This document shows positions 1-10,859 of a stretch of 64,000 bases of DNA, in pieces (the first letter of the stretch is position 1; every line of letters starts with the position of its first letter). The stretch is from Stenopsyche tienmushanensis (lineage: Eukaryota; Arthropoda; Insecta; Trichoptera; Stenopsychidae). The position numbers were made by a program, and so were the translations under genes. Location of the stretch: the NCBI GenBank assembly GCA_008973525.1, contig WACJ01000117.1:372001-436000 (forward strand). Reading direction: 5' to 3'. The notes beneath the pieces were generated by a model that saw only the letters and a list, made by a program, of their open reading frames with translations, was not told the origin of the DNA and ran no database searches.

Positions 1-335
1 AGATACTTAAACACATACAATAAGAAAACTGTTTCTCTGCCGCACTTTGTATAATTTACCATTAAAAATGAAAATAAAGGATAAGAAAAATCAATAAAGT
101 GATTATTTTGCCTGATTGAAACATCGTAGGTCAGATTTTCTTAGCACAACAAAATATGCAAGGACTTTAACATCAATCTAATCAAAATTGATATTTTTTA
201 GCATAATCTCATCTGATTTTTAAATGGCTTTACATGACAAAAAGATGTCCACCTCAATATGAAATATATGAGCATTACCTTATAGAAAATTTGTAACTTT
301 CTCATTCATATAATAAATATCGTTTAAAGTCAGTT

Positions 336-599
336 TCACAACGCCCATTCTTCCCATAAATCCGAGAACAATCGGAATAGCCGTTGGACATATCCGAAGA
401 CTTTCCAGAAATAATCAACCTTCAGAGCAAGAACATCGCAGCAATCCAAAAACATCTTCGACATTAAAGACGAGGAAAAATCTGGTTTTTTCGCCGTCGT
501 CTCCAAATACGGCCGACATGATTGTCTACATGTCGACAGAACTGGGTTGAAATATTCCTCAATGCTCTCCTTATACTCCTTGTGTGCGTTGTTTATCGA
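336..599 (-). CDS. terminal coding exon of an unrecognised minus-strand gene
   Basis: On the minus strand, an AG preceded by a pyrimidine-containing tract (complement of 600-601) opens a frame of 87 codons ending in TGA at 336-338. The peptide begins SINNAHKEYKESIEEYF, has a Cys-containing middle (STCRQSCRPYLE), and ends VQRLFRLFSDLWEEWAL. Lys/Glu and aromatic residues are regularly spaced, as in an amphipathic helical protein; I see no signal peptide or clear membrane span in this part. Codon use is balanced, and base composition is richer in GC than the flanks, as expected of an exon. It starts with no Met in a good context, so I read it as a last exon. No upstream exon was found between 600 and 11,000, and I do not recognise the family. 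A decayed transposon ORF is the main alternative. Confidence 0.5.
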   Translation of the reverse strand, partial: SINNAHKEYKESIEEYFNPVLSTCRQSCRPYLETTAKKPDFSSSLMSKMFLDCCDVLALKVDYFWKVFGYVQRLFRLFSDLWEEWAL

Positions 600-1900
600 C
601 TTTCATTCGCGAAGATAAACAAGCAAGAGTGCAAGTAATCTTTAACCAGTTTATTTAAACCAGTGCTACTTAAATGAGCATTCAACGGATTCCCACAAGT
701 TGATGCATCATACGAACAAAATCATAATTTTAGGGTGTTAATCTCCCCCTAACTGGGATACAATAGTACTGTGTATAATTTTTATTTTCAATGATTATAA
801 TCTTTAGTAAAGAATTTACATTGAATGAAATGTATTTCCCACCGTCAACGGTTAACAATCCACGTCTTTTTCAAATGACACGAAGTCGACATTTTCTTTG
901 AATGCATTATTTATTGTTGAATCGACGTTGATTGAGACATTTTGTATGAGATCGTATCGTAGAAATCGCACGAGAGAGATAGTATTTTGAAAATTCTCAT
1001 TTTTATTAATATTTTTAATACACAACTTCCACCAAATCAATCTCTGACAGCAACATGATTTGTGTATTTATTCCTATAACGCTGATTCTTTCTCATTTTA
1101 TTGTTTTGATATCGTAAGTAAACAAAATGGCAGACTGTAAATATATATTATATTATTGTCTTATGCCTACAAGACTGAAATTATGTTGTAGCTGCTTATA
1201 ATTAATATTTTGTATACTTAAAATTGCAATACTCTGAAAGTTGCAGTGCGTCAAACAATTTCCCACTAAAAATATAATAAAAGCACAAAAATAATTTAGT
1301 GGCAAATCTTGGACTCAATATTATCCTGCCATATTCATCAAAACAATGCCAATATTCAGACCAAATCAGTTTAATTAGCTATGATTTTTTTATTGGTAAC
1401 ACTTGGTCTGGCGTTTTTGTTTTTAATACTTCTATGGGATTTATACGTGTTAATCCTTTGAGTAGTGATTTAATTTTAAATTAAAGTAAACATAGATGCT
1501 ACATTCGTATGTACAGCGATTGTCGTTCATACAAATCCACTTATCTCTCTTAAATATAAACAGTACACTTGGAATCGATTAATTTGGTTCATCTTTATTA
1601 GTAGATCAACTCAGCGCGTAAAAATGCTCTTTTTGAATAACTGGAATTCGATCGCAAATACGCGACTGTACTCCTCAAAAGGATAATTTTATCAACGATC
1701 AAATCGTTTTTAATAATACAAGATGACTACAGCATATAAACTAAAAAATTTATGCTGTGCCATGCCAACGAGATTCTGTTTCCCAAAACTAAAAATAGTT
1801 TCATCGAAACAGTTTATATAGGGTCTTTAAATAGGGACGCTCGAAATTTGTTTGGGAAATTTCGGATTAAATTCTAAATTTTTTTGAGAAATTTCGGAAA
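600..1900. other. AT-rich intergenic or intronic stretch
   Basis: No supported gene. The sequence is AT-rich with short open frames typical of chance. At about 1485-1640 it carries one copy of the interspersed repeat that recurs at 23.7, 29.65, 48.7 and 59.7 kb (motifs TTATCTCTC and AACAGTACAC). Confidence 0.5.
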
Positions 1901-1914
1901 GCTTAAAATTTTGT

Positions 1915-2094
1915 CCTAAATTGGATGATATAAATACTGACGACATGCGGTTCCAACAGGACGGCGTTGCATGCCACACAGCGCGTGCTACGACATACAT
2001 TCTGCATGAACGATTTAAGGGCTATCTTAAATTGCTGGTCAATGCGTATAAACCGCAAACTATTGATGCCCTCAAAGTCAAAAACACGGCGTGA
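1915..2094 (+). pseudogene. Tc1/mariner-type transposase fragment
   Basis: A 60-codon stretch contains DDMRFQQDGVACHTARATTY, which matches the central catalytic block of mariner/IS630-type DDE transposases, where the usual form is W-F-Q-Q-D-G-A-x-C-H-T-A. The catalytic Asp of QQDG is present. The N-terminal DNA-binding part and the last acidic residue are missing, and the frame stops at TGA. The same family appears, rearranged, on the minus strand at 46,680-46,965. Confidence 0.75.
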
Positions 2095-2189
2095 CAATGC
2101 AGGCACCCGCCAAATAGTTTTTATTTGACTCGACGATTCTATTCTATTGATTGACTCTGTCCATTTTTATAATATTTGCTGTCGTCCAA

Positions 2190-2460
2190 TCTCTCTTTTC
2201 TTCGTCAGTCTTCTTCGGACAAACCTCTTCGTTTTATAATGAGAATTTGTAATTGTTCTGTAGATGTGTTTAGGTATGGCATTCGATCGCGAGGCGCTCA
2301 TTCGTCATATCAACGGTCCGAAAAGCGGACCGATTGGACATACAAACCTTGCGGCCACTCTATCCTCCTTTAGGGCTTTGTGCGACATTTTTTATGATCT
2401 GTACGATCACGGAAGCAACGTCCTAGACACTTTCTATTATAGTATTTTTTTAAAACAATA
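2190..2460 (+). mobile_element. hairpin-bearing hAT-like MITE, copy 1
   Basis: One of eight copies of a short interspersed element in the window. Its hallmark is the inverted repeat GGTCCGAAAAGCGGACC, followed by GATTGGACATACAAACCTTG. It shares with the other copies the leader motif GTCTTCTTCGGACAA and the tail motif GATCTGTACGATCACGGAAG. There is no coding capacity. The hAT assignment comes from copies at 21,279 and 22,695, which keep terminal motifs. Confidence 0.7.
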
Positions 2461-2504
2461 AACGCCATCTATCTTTAGCAAAATTCAGCCAGATATATAG
2501 ACCG

Positions 2505-3160
2505 TTTATATAATGGACATAACTGATTTTATTTCGTCATTGCCTTTGTCTTTCTGAGTGAACCGCACTATTGTGCAATATCTTCTACGTTTTTCAGTTA
2601 TGAAAAGTCGCTTTTTTTCATCAAATTCCACTATATCAAATTTCTTTGAGCTCAAATTAAATGATGCGTGCTTTTATTCGAAATCATTCAGCATTTCCGT
2701 TATTTTTGCACGATTCTTTTCAGTCGACCAGACGTTTGGATCGGCACGAATGCACTTCTGTAGTATTTTGCATACATTTCATTATATTCCTAGATTGGCT
2801 ACAGAAGAGAGATAAGCATCAGAAAAACGGAAAATAGAAAGAATTGTGGGAAAAATGGACGCGGCAGAACTTTCACGTAATATTTCATTGCTTCCGTTTG
2901 GAGCGATTTTGAAATGCGTTATGCTGATAGTAATCTTCTTGGAAATCATTAAACCGAAGATTTTCTCGACGCTCTTATGGATGGATGATGAGGCAGCCGA
3001 TACCGGAGGATTTGTATAAAATCTCTTTAACAATGTCTTCACGTTTGCGAATGTAAATCTTGAACTGGGTCATGGTTTCAAACTTTCGTTTGATCTGTAA
3101 GTTTGATCAGCCTTCGTTTTTCGAAGGCGGATCTTGTTGATAAAGTGGATAGTGTCAAGT
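2505..3160. other. unclassified block with short open frames on both strands
   Basis: Overlapping open frames of 54-86 codons occur on both strands. The plus-strand frame starting MDAAELSRNISLLPFG at about 2855 ends after 54 codons. None shows a recognised motif, splice sites or consistent codon bias. A decayed transposon is likelier than a gene. Confidence 0.3.
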
Positions 3161-3260
3161 GTTTAAAAATGCATTGTTGAAAAATCAAGGTTAAATTCAT
3201 GTAAAAGATTTTAAAACTCATACCAAACAATCTAAAATTAATATGAATTTGAATATAAAA

Positions 3261-3512
3261 ATTAATATCTGTTTGTTCGTATGTAATGCGCTACCATACC
3301 GTTCATCAAATTGCAATAAAACTTCGTTCATTTATTGCTAAGGATTGCGCAAGTAGCATAAGCATAGTTTAATATGAAAAAAATAATAATTTGTTTGTTC
3401 GTATTTTATGCGCTGCCATACCGTTCGTTCGATTGCGATAAAACTTTGCAAACTTATTATTTGCACTTTTTCAGATAATATAGATATAGTACAATTAACT
3501 TACAGTAGATTT
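3261..3512 (+). repeat. left arm of a 250-bp inverted repeat
   Basis: This block is colinear with the reverse complement of 7515-7757 at roughly 85% identity by eye. It contains two tandem subunits, each built around TGCGCTGCCATACCGTTC followed by GATTGCGATAAAACTTTGC or a variant. A third, more diverged copy lies at 33,210-33,370 in the orientation of the right arm. Confidence 0.75.
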
Positions 3513-3699
3513 TATATATAAAAATCATCATATACTATAAACAATATTCAGACAAAATCTAAATGCCAACATCATGCATGAATTGCCATATGTTTGCCAA
3601 ATAAAATCTTTGAGAATAATCATTCGCTCAAGATGATTCAAGAATAATGCAGAACTCATCACTTACGCCAAAATATATTTAAAAAAATACAATACAATA

Positions 3700-4210
3700 A
3701 TGGCATTAATCCGCAATCGATCCATCAACTCGTCGGCATCATCCATCAACAACAAAAAACTTAACACATGCTCAATTGTCTTGCATTTTTTGTTGCATTG
3801 TGTGAAAGTCAATCACGATAGTGAAAACATAATGGTGGCAAAAATCTTACTTTTGACAGGTGTCAACAACACATCGTTAATAACCGCAATTATCCGATTA
3901 CTAATCGCAAGAAAATGCGCCTCTCGTTGCTCCCGCCGTTGGCCAAATTTCGGATCTGCTCTCAGAATTTGCAACTTATTGTTATGCAATCTAACGGACG
4001 AACCATACTTGCGTTGGACAAAGAGTGTTTAAAATGTCAACATCCGGCATTGCTGGCGGAAAACCATTAGAATCACAAGCAGACATCGCTATCTTGATTC
4101 TTGGTCGAATAACGACATCAGCATCCTGTGCTAACAATTTAGATCGAAATCCGCTTGAAATTCCTTTGTACTCTTTCAAAGCGTTTTTCTATTGCGTTAA
4201 AATCTAGATC
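3700..4210. other. coding-like block of unknown origin
   Basis: A 110-codon plus-strand frame (3700-4032) overlaps a 62-codon minus-strand frame (3991-4179). GC content is slightly above the flanks. The minus frame contains SACDSNGFPPAMPDVDI, which looks like a real protein segment, but I do not recognise it and it runs into stops. Probably a transposon relic. Confidence 0.3.
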
Positions 4211-4355
4211 GAACGCAAAAAAACTATTAATTGACAGCATTTTTAAGCTCACTTTGTCCAAATTCTGTTAAATGCACGAACAATCACGATCCCCTGCTTT
4301 CTGTTCTACAGCATTAACCTATATTTTTTCCCTGTGGGAGGGAAATCTTGCATAA

Positions 4356-4386
4356 GACACCCTGGGTTTGATCCCAGGGTAGTGTC
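4356..4386. repeat. tRNA T-arm-like hairpin
   Basis: ACCCTGGG, six bases, CCCAGGGT forms a perfect 8-bp stem. An outer GACAC/GTGTC pair extends it with a small bulge. The loop reads GGGTTTGATCCC, like a Pol III B box. No complete tRNA can be folded around it, so a relic of a tRNA-derived SINE is possible. Confidence 0.4.
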
Positions 4387-4739
4387 AGATTCTTACTAAC
4401 TAAACCCCTCTATTATCCGTCTCTGTACCCCTGGTATTGTTTTTAACATTGCTTCAGGAGAACAGGTAGTCTGGCCTTAGATAACTGGCACTATTCTAGT
4501 GTTGGAGATTTCTTCAATGCAATCGCACCAAAGGTCTCAGTTTTTCTTGCTTGCCATCATGCTTTGGACCATGCTGTCAACGTTGAATTAACCTAATTTG
4601 CCCTCCCGTTATGAGCTAGGAGTTTGTGGCCTCACTGGCTCTCCTTCTCCATTCCAACTTTAATTTGGCCGTCAGTAGTACATCAACGAAAGCTTTAAAT
4701 AATTTCCAATCTTTGTTTGAAGGAAGACCTAGATCTTCC

Positions 4740-5135
4740 TTCTCCTAAGTATTGTCGACGTACTTTACTTCAATATGGGTATGTAGATGTGGCGTATTCC
4801 ACACTCTGATATTTTAGCGTGGGCTCTTTCCAGATTTGATTCATTCACTCTCCAAAGCATTCATGGCTTGTGAGTACTTGAGTCATATGGAAGTTCACCT
4901 CATTACGATCCTTGGCAATCCATGATCTGGTCGCTAGTATAAATATGTAGGTCCATCTCCCTTTTGTGTCTGAGTCCAGTGGTCTTGCCAAGTTTCCATC
5001 AGCTGGGAGTGGAATCTCTCCGTATACCCTTTGCCAAGCTCCCTATTATTAGCGCGGATAAGTTCCTCTCGTTTGGATGTCCAGCAAATCGATGGGAATC
5101 TGCTAGGATCAACACTATATTTATTTACCAATTTG
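4740..5135 (-). pseudogene. non-LTR retrotransposon C-terminal fragment (Jockey/R1-like)
   Basis: Read on the minus strand, the segment gives ETWQDHW, then KGRWTY and, after a frame change, ATRSWIAKDRNEVNFHMTQ. This ordered pattern (W-Q-x-x-W, K-G-R-W-T, L-I-x-D-x-x-x-W, E-V-x-F-x-x-T-Q) is seen at the C-terminal end of pol proteins of Jockey/R1-type LINEs. There are frameshifts and stops, so it is dead. The 3' side, to about 4400, shows no further coding signal. Confidence 0.65.
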
Positions 5136-5199
5136 TGAAATGGCTATACAAGTCAACCCTCATATAGTGTCCACTTCATTTGCGGACGTCTTTTACATA

Positions 5200-5737
5200 A
5201 GAAACGGATAAAATAAGTAGGGTCAATACTACCTCACGCGTGTTAGTCACTTGTACTTCTTAACAAACTAAACACTTTCTATAGCGTTTTGTTTCTATAA
5301 CGCCGTGACCGTATGGTCACGCCTATTACACTGTTTTTATTTTCTCTAAATTAGTGTGTTTTTTTTTCAACCAACGATCATCGATTGTGATTTTGAACAA
5401 AATGCAATTTTTGGAGTCATAAATAATCAGAACTAATGATCACTTAAAAACTGCAAGTTCTGGTTTAAATCTGGATTTTTCGGATTTGCTGAATCCGAAA
5501 TAGTAAAAATTTATGTGATTAATAAAGGATTAGTATCATTAGTTAAAACATCATTTAAAAAAAAGCAATTTCTCCTTATATTCTTTTCATGAAATACCAT
5601 TAGGGCATATCACATAAACGTTCGGAATTCGTAAGTAATAATTAAATTGACGCCATAACTTAAACAAAACATAATTTATTCATTCAAAATAAGTGCAAGC
5701 AATTGCTCCAACTATTCTCTTACAAATCGACCTTTCT
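5200..5737. other. no gene seen; AT-rich spacer
   Basis: Contains a short repeat (5156-5260: ATAGTGTCCACTTC and AAGAAACG motifs) that recurs at about 29,295-29,400. Otherwise nothing recognisable. Confidence 0.4.
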
Positions 5738-5819
5738 CCTACCAATAGGAGCAATCACTCCTATTGGTAGGAGTGATTGCTCTTCATAGAAAATCATTAC
5801 CAATAGGAGCAATCACTCC
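5738..5819. repeat. cluster of overlapping perfect palindromes
   Basis: CCTACCAATAGGAG (5738-5751) pairs with CTCCTATTGGTAGG (5758-5771) across six bases. GAGCAATCACTCC (5749-5761) pairs with GGAGTGATTGCTC (5770-5782) across eight bases. A further direct copy of the first unit, ACCAATAGGAGCAATCACTCC-like, lies at 5799-5819. The two stems overlap and cannot form together. Confidence 0.85.
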
Positions 5820-6990
5820 TTATTTAGTAATACTAACAAATATTATAGTATTGTCAATTTTAAATAGTTTTAACTCAGTAAAATATTGCATAATTACGGT
5901 TGATCTTTGTTCAACTGAAATTCCGAACGTTCATGTGTAACTATGTAAAGTATCTTCATTCGTTAGATAAATACATATTTATAATGACGGCCAATATCCC
6001 ATTATGGTTATGGCACCTTAAGAAGAATAAAATCAATTCTTGAAGTCCAATGATAGATATGGAAATCAATGAATCAAATTTGGTTAGTTCCAAATCTTTA
6101 TCCCATGGCTGCCAACGGAAATATCAGTATTGTCAGCTGCTCGTTAGACGACTGGAAAATGATTGCATCATCATCCGGTCGTTAGGCCAGTTTCTAATGT
6201 GCTTTTTTCCCCCCAGTTCCTAACAAGTACTGCTGATGACCACGTTTTATCAGGTGCTATCAACGACCGAACGGACATTGATTTCTTTCGGAAGAAGTGA
6301 AATTAAACGACTTTCGCCGTCCATATTTTGCTTGGCATTCTCGCTTGTTTTTGATTTTGCTTTTTTTCCCTCGAATAATAAGAAATGCAGTTGATTGCGA
6401 CGATTCATTCGTTCGACAATTAACATTGATTGATTCAATTCATTGTGCTTTCATGACTTTCTACGCTTCTTTATATTTTCGTTCTCATACGTGCGAGGTG
6501 TGTAAAAAAGAAGAGGACGTTTAGGTGTGTTGAATTCATTGAATATTCTGGAGTCAACAGCCTGTCGACAAGTCTAACTATTTATCATGAGCACATTGAA
6601 ACTTGTGTAACAACTGTTTCAATAATAAATTTACGGTAATGTATATTTGAATGCCACAAAAATGATTATATACATTTATCATTTTGATGATTCTCTAAAT
6701 GAATCCTTCCCATTGAAAGGATAAACTCAACTGACCCGAAAACTTTAAGACTTTATGTTTAAGCTCAGGTGTATCCATACACATGCTCCTTTTTATTTGG
6801 GTTGGAATACCACAAAAGCCAGTAAAATACTCAAAGACGTTTATGGTGAAGTGATAACCATCTGCAGATACTAAGTTTCCGTAAGTTTAAATAGGGCAAT
6901 AAAAGCATAAGGGATGAACCGAAAACAGATGGAACTTTGAATTTTAATAACAATGCACTAAAATCCCTAATCTAATCAGATCCACGGCAA
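5820..6990. other. no supported gene
   Basis: Opposed short frames at 6250-6524 (62 codons minus, 75 codons plus) overlap, with no domain, splice sites or codon bias to support either. The rest is AT-rich and featureless to the eye. Confidence 0.4.
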
Positions 6991-7165
6991 ACCATCACTG
7001 GATGGGGATAGACGGGCGTCGGACAAAAAGACTCTCATCTCTAGGCAACTTTTTATTCAGCACGAGAGAGAGAGATCTAGCTGCGAGAAGGACGTCCTCC
7101 CGCAGTCAAGGCCAACCGCCGACTCCCCCCGACTCCCACTCTCTGCGCGTCACTACCCAATCGGC
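6990..7165 (-). repeat. LTR-like repeat fragment, copy 1
   Basis: Reverse-strand partial copy of the repeat seen complete at 49,497-49,823. Shared landmarks are GACGGGCGTC, TTTTTATTCAGCACGAGAG (complement of the AATAAA region), GAAGGACGTCCTCCCGCAG and GCGTCACTACCCAATCGG. The U3-side half is missing. Confidence 0.65.
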
Positions 7166-7514
7166 AACGGATACTAAAAATGTTCGATATATATATAAAA
7201 GGTCATAAAGCTTTTATAAAAAAAATATTTTCATTGAATTTTATATAACAAAAGTGTTTAAAGATGCATAAATACTCAATTAAGCTAAAAAAGCCCCAGA
7301 TATGAGAGGTGTTATTTAAAAATTTAGAGCATTTTAATGTCCCATGGATACGAATTTATAATCAACCAGCTGGTACCCGGCGCATTGCTGCTACAGATAT
7401 CGTTTGAAATTTGAAAGAGTTATATTGTTTAATTAGGAATGATAGAAAAAATGAAATTTATTTTATTTTGTTGGTATTATTATAATAAGCAACAAACATA
7501 CAAACATTTATTGT

Positions 7515-7757
7515 AAGTTAATTATTCTATACCTATATTATTTAAAAAAGTACAAACAATAAGTTGGCAAAGTTTCATCGCAATCATATGAACGGTATGG
7601 CAGCGCATAAAAAACGAACAAACAAATTTTTATTTTTGTATATTAGACTATGCTTATGTTACTCGCGCAATCTTTAGCAATAAGTAAACGAAATTTAATT
7701 GCAATCTGATGAACGGTATGGTAGCGCATTACACACGAACAAAGATATATTAATAAA
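7515..7757 (-). repeat. right arm of the 250-bp inverted repeat
   Basis: Reverse complement of 3261-3512, including both tandem subunits (ATGAACGGTATGGCAGCGCAT and ATGAACGGTATGGTAGCGCAT). The 4 kb between the arms does not encode a recognisable transposase, so the arms may be independent insertions. Confidence 0.75.
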
Positions 7758-7759
7758 AT

Positions 7760-9480
7760 TGCTCGTAATAACCGATATATATAACATTAATGTTGCTAAT
7801 GGCTTTTGTTTATAACATAAATACTAATGGAAACTTCAATTGATTATCTTTTAAGTCGTTATTTGCATATCTTTTTTACACGCGATTTCCATTGCGCGAT
7901 TCAAACTATCATTGTGCTAATTAAAATTTTATGACTTATCATATTTTCGTTATTATATATTAAATACAAAATTGCTCGGAAGTTAATGGGTTTAGCGATC
8001 AATTCTGCATATCTAACGTATCATATATGACCTTTTTATTAGATTAAATGCTCGTTATATCCGTGAAGTTAGATTACTACTACATTTTTTAATTTTTCCA
8101 AATTATTTTTAAGTATTTAATTTACATTAAAACATTTAAAAATATGCTTTAAGATAATCTACAATGAATAAACAAACAATCTATGGCAATCAAGTCATAT
8201 AATTGGCATAAAATGCTTCGGTGTCATACTTGACATCATTTCACAATAGTGGCTTAACTTACTGTTTATTAGCATTTTGACATAATTAAATGTCAGTATA
8301 TACGAAGACATTTAATTAAATGTGTTATGGAAATACTCATTGAAACTTCAATTAATTTCATAGCGAATTTAATAGAACAATTTCGGTCGCGGACATCATG
8401 GCATTGAACTGAATAAATAAACAACAATTTTTAAATTTCTTAGTAGTCAGTTTGTTTTAAAAATCAACACCTAATGGCTTAAAGGTCTTATTTAAAACCT
8501 TTATATAGACATTCAATTTGCGTTGTTAATTTATTCAATTTGCATGTATACAGTGGGACCTTAATTATTAGAATTCAGGTTCAAATTGGTGATAATGGAC
8601 AAAAAAATTCAGTATTTCAATAAATTTTGGTAACCCTAATATGATAGTTATCAAAAATTAAAAAAAGCCTGCCTGGACCTATGATTGACTGGATTTGCAA
8701 CAATAACTTATAAATCTCAATTTTCAAGTCATCAAGTCGTTATTTGCAATTATCTTACATCAAATTGCACATTGATGTTACACTGGTGTCAGAAGTGAGA
8801 TTTTTTTTAAGAAAATAGGGAAAATAAGCATGTCATTTTTGCTATTGATACTGGCAAACTCATTTATTAAGTTGATGATGATGATGATAATGATTTTTAT
8901 TGCCGATTGTTGCCAAGTTGAATTCTTAATTTCTCACTCTTCCAAGCCGTCTACTTGTTGTTCCTCTCGTGCTTGTTCTATTTTTTTTATTTTTGGTTCT
9001 GAAGCGACCAGATTCCACACTTTATACACTATTGGTTAGTATCAACTATGTAGAAGATAGTAAGTGACAAGTAAACCGGGCAGAGGAGTTTGTGAAAGTA
9101 GCAAATTAAAAAGTAAAAAATGGATATTACTACCGCTGGGCTAGTAATATAGCATGACACGTGTAATATAATGCAAATACCCCAAAGGGGTGGAAAATTT
9201 GAAAAACCAAGTGGGATTTTCTTAAATGGTTGTGACTATTAAGGTAGTGTTTCATGGATGTATTATTTATAGATAAGAAGCTTTTGTGGTTGGAATGGCC
9301 AGAAGAACTAGGTAATATTTTTACCCAACAATTAAGTTACAAATGTAATAGTTAAATATCAAAAATTAAGAATAATCGTTTAATATTCATGTATTTCCAT
9401 TATCGATGCTATCTTACAATAATAAAAATAATAATTAGCAGTAGTAGTTGGTGTAGTTTGAGTTTGGTTATCTTTTCGCC
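7760..9480. other. no supported gene; AT-rich
   Basis: Includes a short imperfect GAT repeat at about 8874-8893 and chance open frames. I see no element with recognisable ends. Confidence 0.4.
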
Positions 9481-10250
9481 ATGATGTGGCGACAATTTTC
9501 TATAAATGCTTTTACCTATATATACCTATATTTTCCCATTTTTTCCCGTATTTGGCCTTTCTGTGCCCATTTTATCCCTGTTGATCGTTTTATTTCATCT
9601 ATCCATCTTACTGAAGAGCTCTTTTTTTTAGTATTTTTTTGTGTCTGGGATACCATTCCAGAAGACTTTTCGTCCATCTTTCGCCTTTTGTTATTGCGAT
9701 GTGTCCTGCCTAGTTCCATTTAAGTTGTTTCACTCCATTTAAGCCCTTAAGTCGATATGACGTATATATCCGTCAAGACTCAAGTCCTTGCAAAGTGGGT
9801 ATGACGGATATATCCGCATTGTGAAAGTTAAGCAAACCTCAATAGAAAATGACGGATATGTCCGATTGCAGTGTTGTATGGCTTAGACGTAAGAATGATT
9901 CATCTCGAAAACTGATTTGTTCGAACTTGATGATATACTATTTTCGTATAGTAGATATGACGTACGTATCTGCTAGTGGTGAAAAGATCGTGTCACTACG
10001 GATGACACTTTTAACAGTGATACGTAACGTTGAAGGGGTTAAGGTAGGTATGACATCCTATACTTCAGTGTGTTCGCTTTTTGTGTGGTCTCTTTTCAAT
10101 ATGTTCATCATACATCTTTCCATCGCTCTTTTCTTCTGGAAGGATTTTGCGGACATTTTCCACGTTTCGCATCCGTATGTGAGAACTGATAGTATGGTCT
10201 GATTAAATATTTTGGTCTTTGGGCATAATGGAATATTCTATTTGATCTGC
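9480..10250 (-). pseudogene. RTE-type LINE C-terminal region, split by a MITE
   Basis: On the minus strand the sequence reads FNQTILSVLTYGCETWKMS, the hallmark motif near the end of RTE/Jockey-like reverse transcriptase ORFs. After the 296-bp insertion at 9743-10,038 it continues as LKWN-stop-AGHIA, then ERWTKSLLEWYPR, then SSVRWIDEIKRSTGIKWAQK. Order and spacing match the C-terminal tail of RTE LINEs. The frame carries two in-frame TAG stops and shifts downstream, so the copy is inactive. Confidence 0.75.
9743..10038. mobile_element. piggyBac-like TTAA MITE inserted in the LINE
   Basis: A 296-bp segment is flanked on both sides by TTAA (9739-9742 and 10,039-10,042), the piggyBac target duplication. 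Its ends are similar when inverted (GCCCTTAAGTCG against CCCCTTCAACGT). Internally it repeats the dyad motif ATGACGGATATATCCG and variants near 9757, 9801, 9849 and 9957. Removing it with one TTAA keeps the interrupted LINE in one frame across the junction. No transposase is encoded. Confidence 0.7.
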
Positions 10251-10434
10251 CAAAACATTCCTTACTAGATTTATTTTTCTGATTATTTATTGGTGACTTT
10301 TCCATGGTTATGCATTAGACGCACAACATAATCATTCAAAATTTATTCTGTTTTTAATTATTACTATAATTAGAATTTGATAATATAATATGATTACAAT
10401 AACAACAACAACAACATGAGAATCCTCCTCTGAA

Positions 10435-10640
10435 ACCCAAGCTGTGTATAGATCCCGCTATTCGGGAGCATGCCAGTCCGTTCGCATGCTTCCATATCCA
10501 ACCGGTCCGAATTTCGGACCACTGATACATAAAAGAGCGCCTTGCGATCGGATGCCATGCCATGCCCGAACATATCCACAAAATATAGTCTGCATCCATG
10601 AACGGATCTCCGCATGGACACTTCGATGTTATTGAAAGTA
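10435..10640 (-). mobile_element. hairpin-bearing hAT-like MITE, copy 2
   Basis: Reverse-strand, diverged copy. Its hairpin is GGTCCGAATTTCGGACC at 10,504-10,520, with an 8-bp perfect stem against 6 bp in the commoner form. The neighbouring GATCGGATGCCATG and GAACATATCCAC sequences correspond to the flanks in other copies. The leader and TIR are not visible. Confidence 0.6.
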
Positions 10641-10859
10641 TATATTTCAGGGTTTAGAACCAGAACTGAACCGAAAACTGTTACAAAACCTAAATAAATA
10701 TATTTTAGTAGTATTTTTTAAGGATGAAAATATCCCGATGCTGTGCAATATGCATGATGAAAATCAAACGGATCCACTTAAATATTACAAAGGTTAAAAG
10801 ACACCGCCATTGCGACCTGCACTTACACACAGCCGGATGAAAATACAAAGACATCCGAT

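Noticed and set aside
4356..4386. tRNA gene suggested by GGGTTTGATCCC
   Set aside because: Only a T-arm-like hairpin is present; no A box, anticodon arm or acceptor stem could be fitted.
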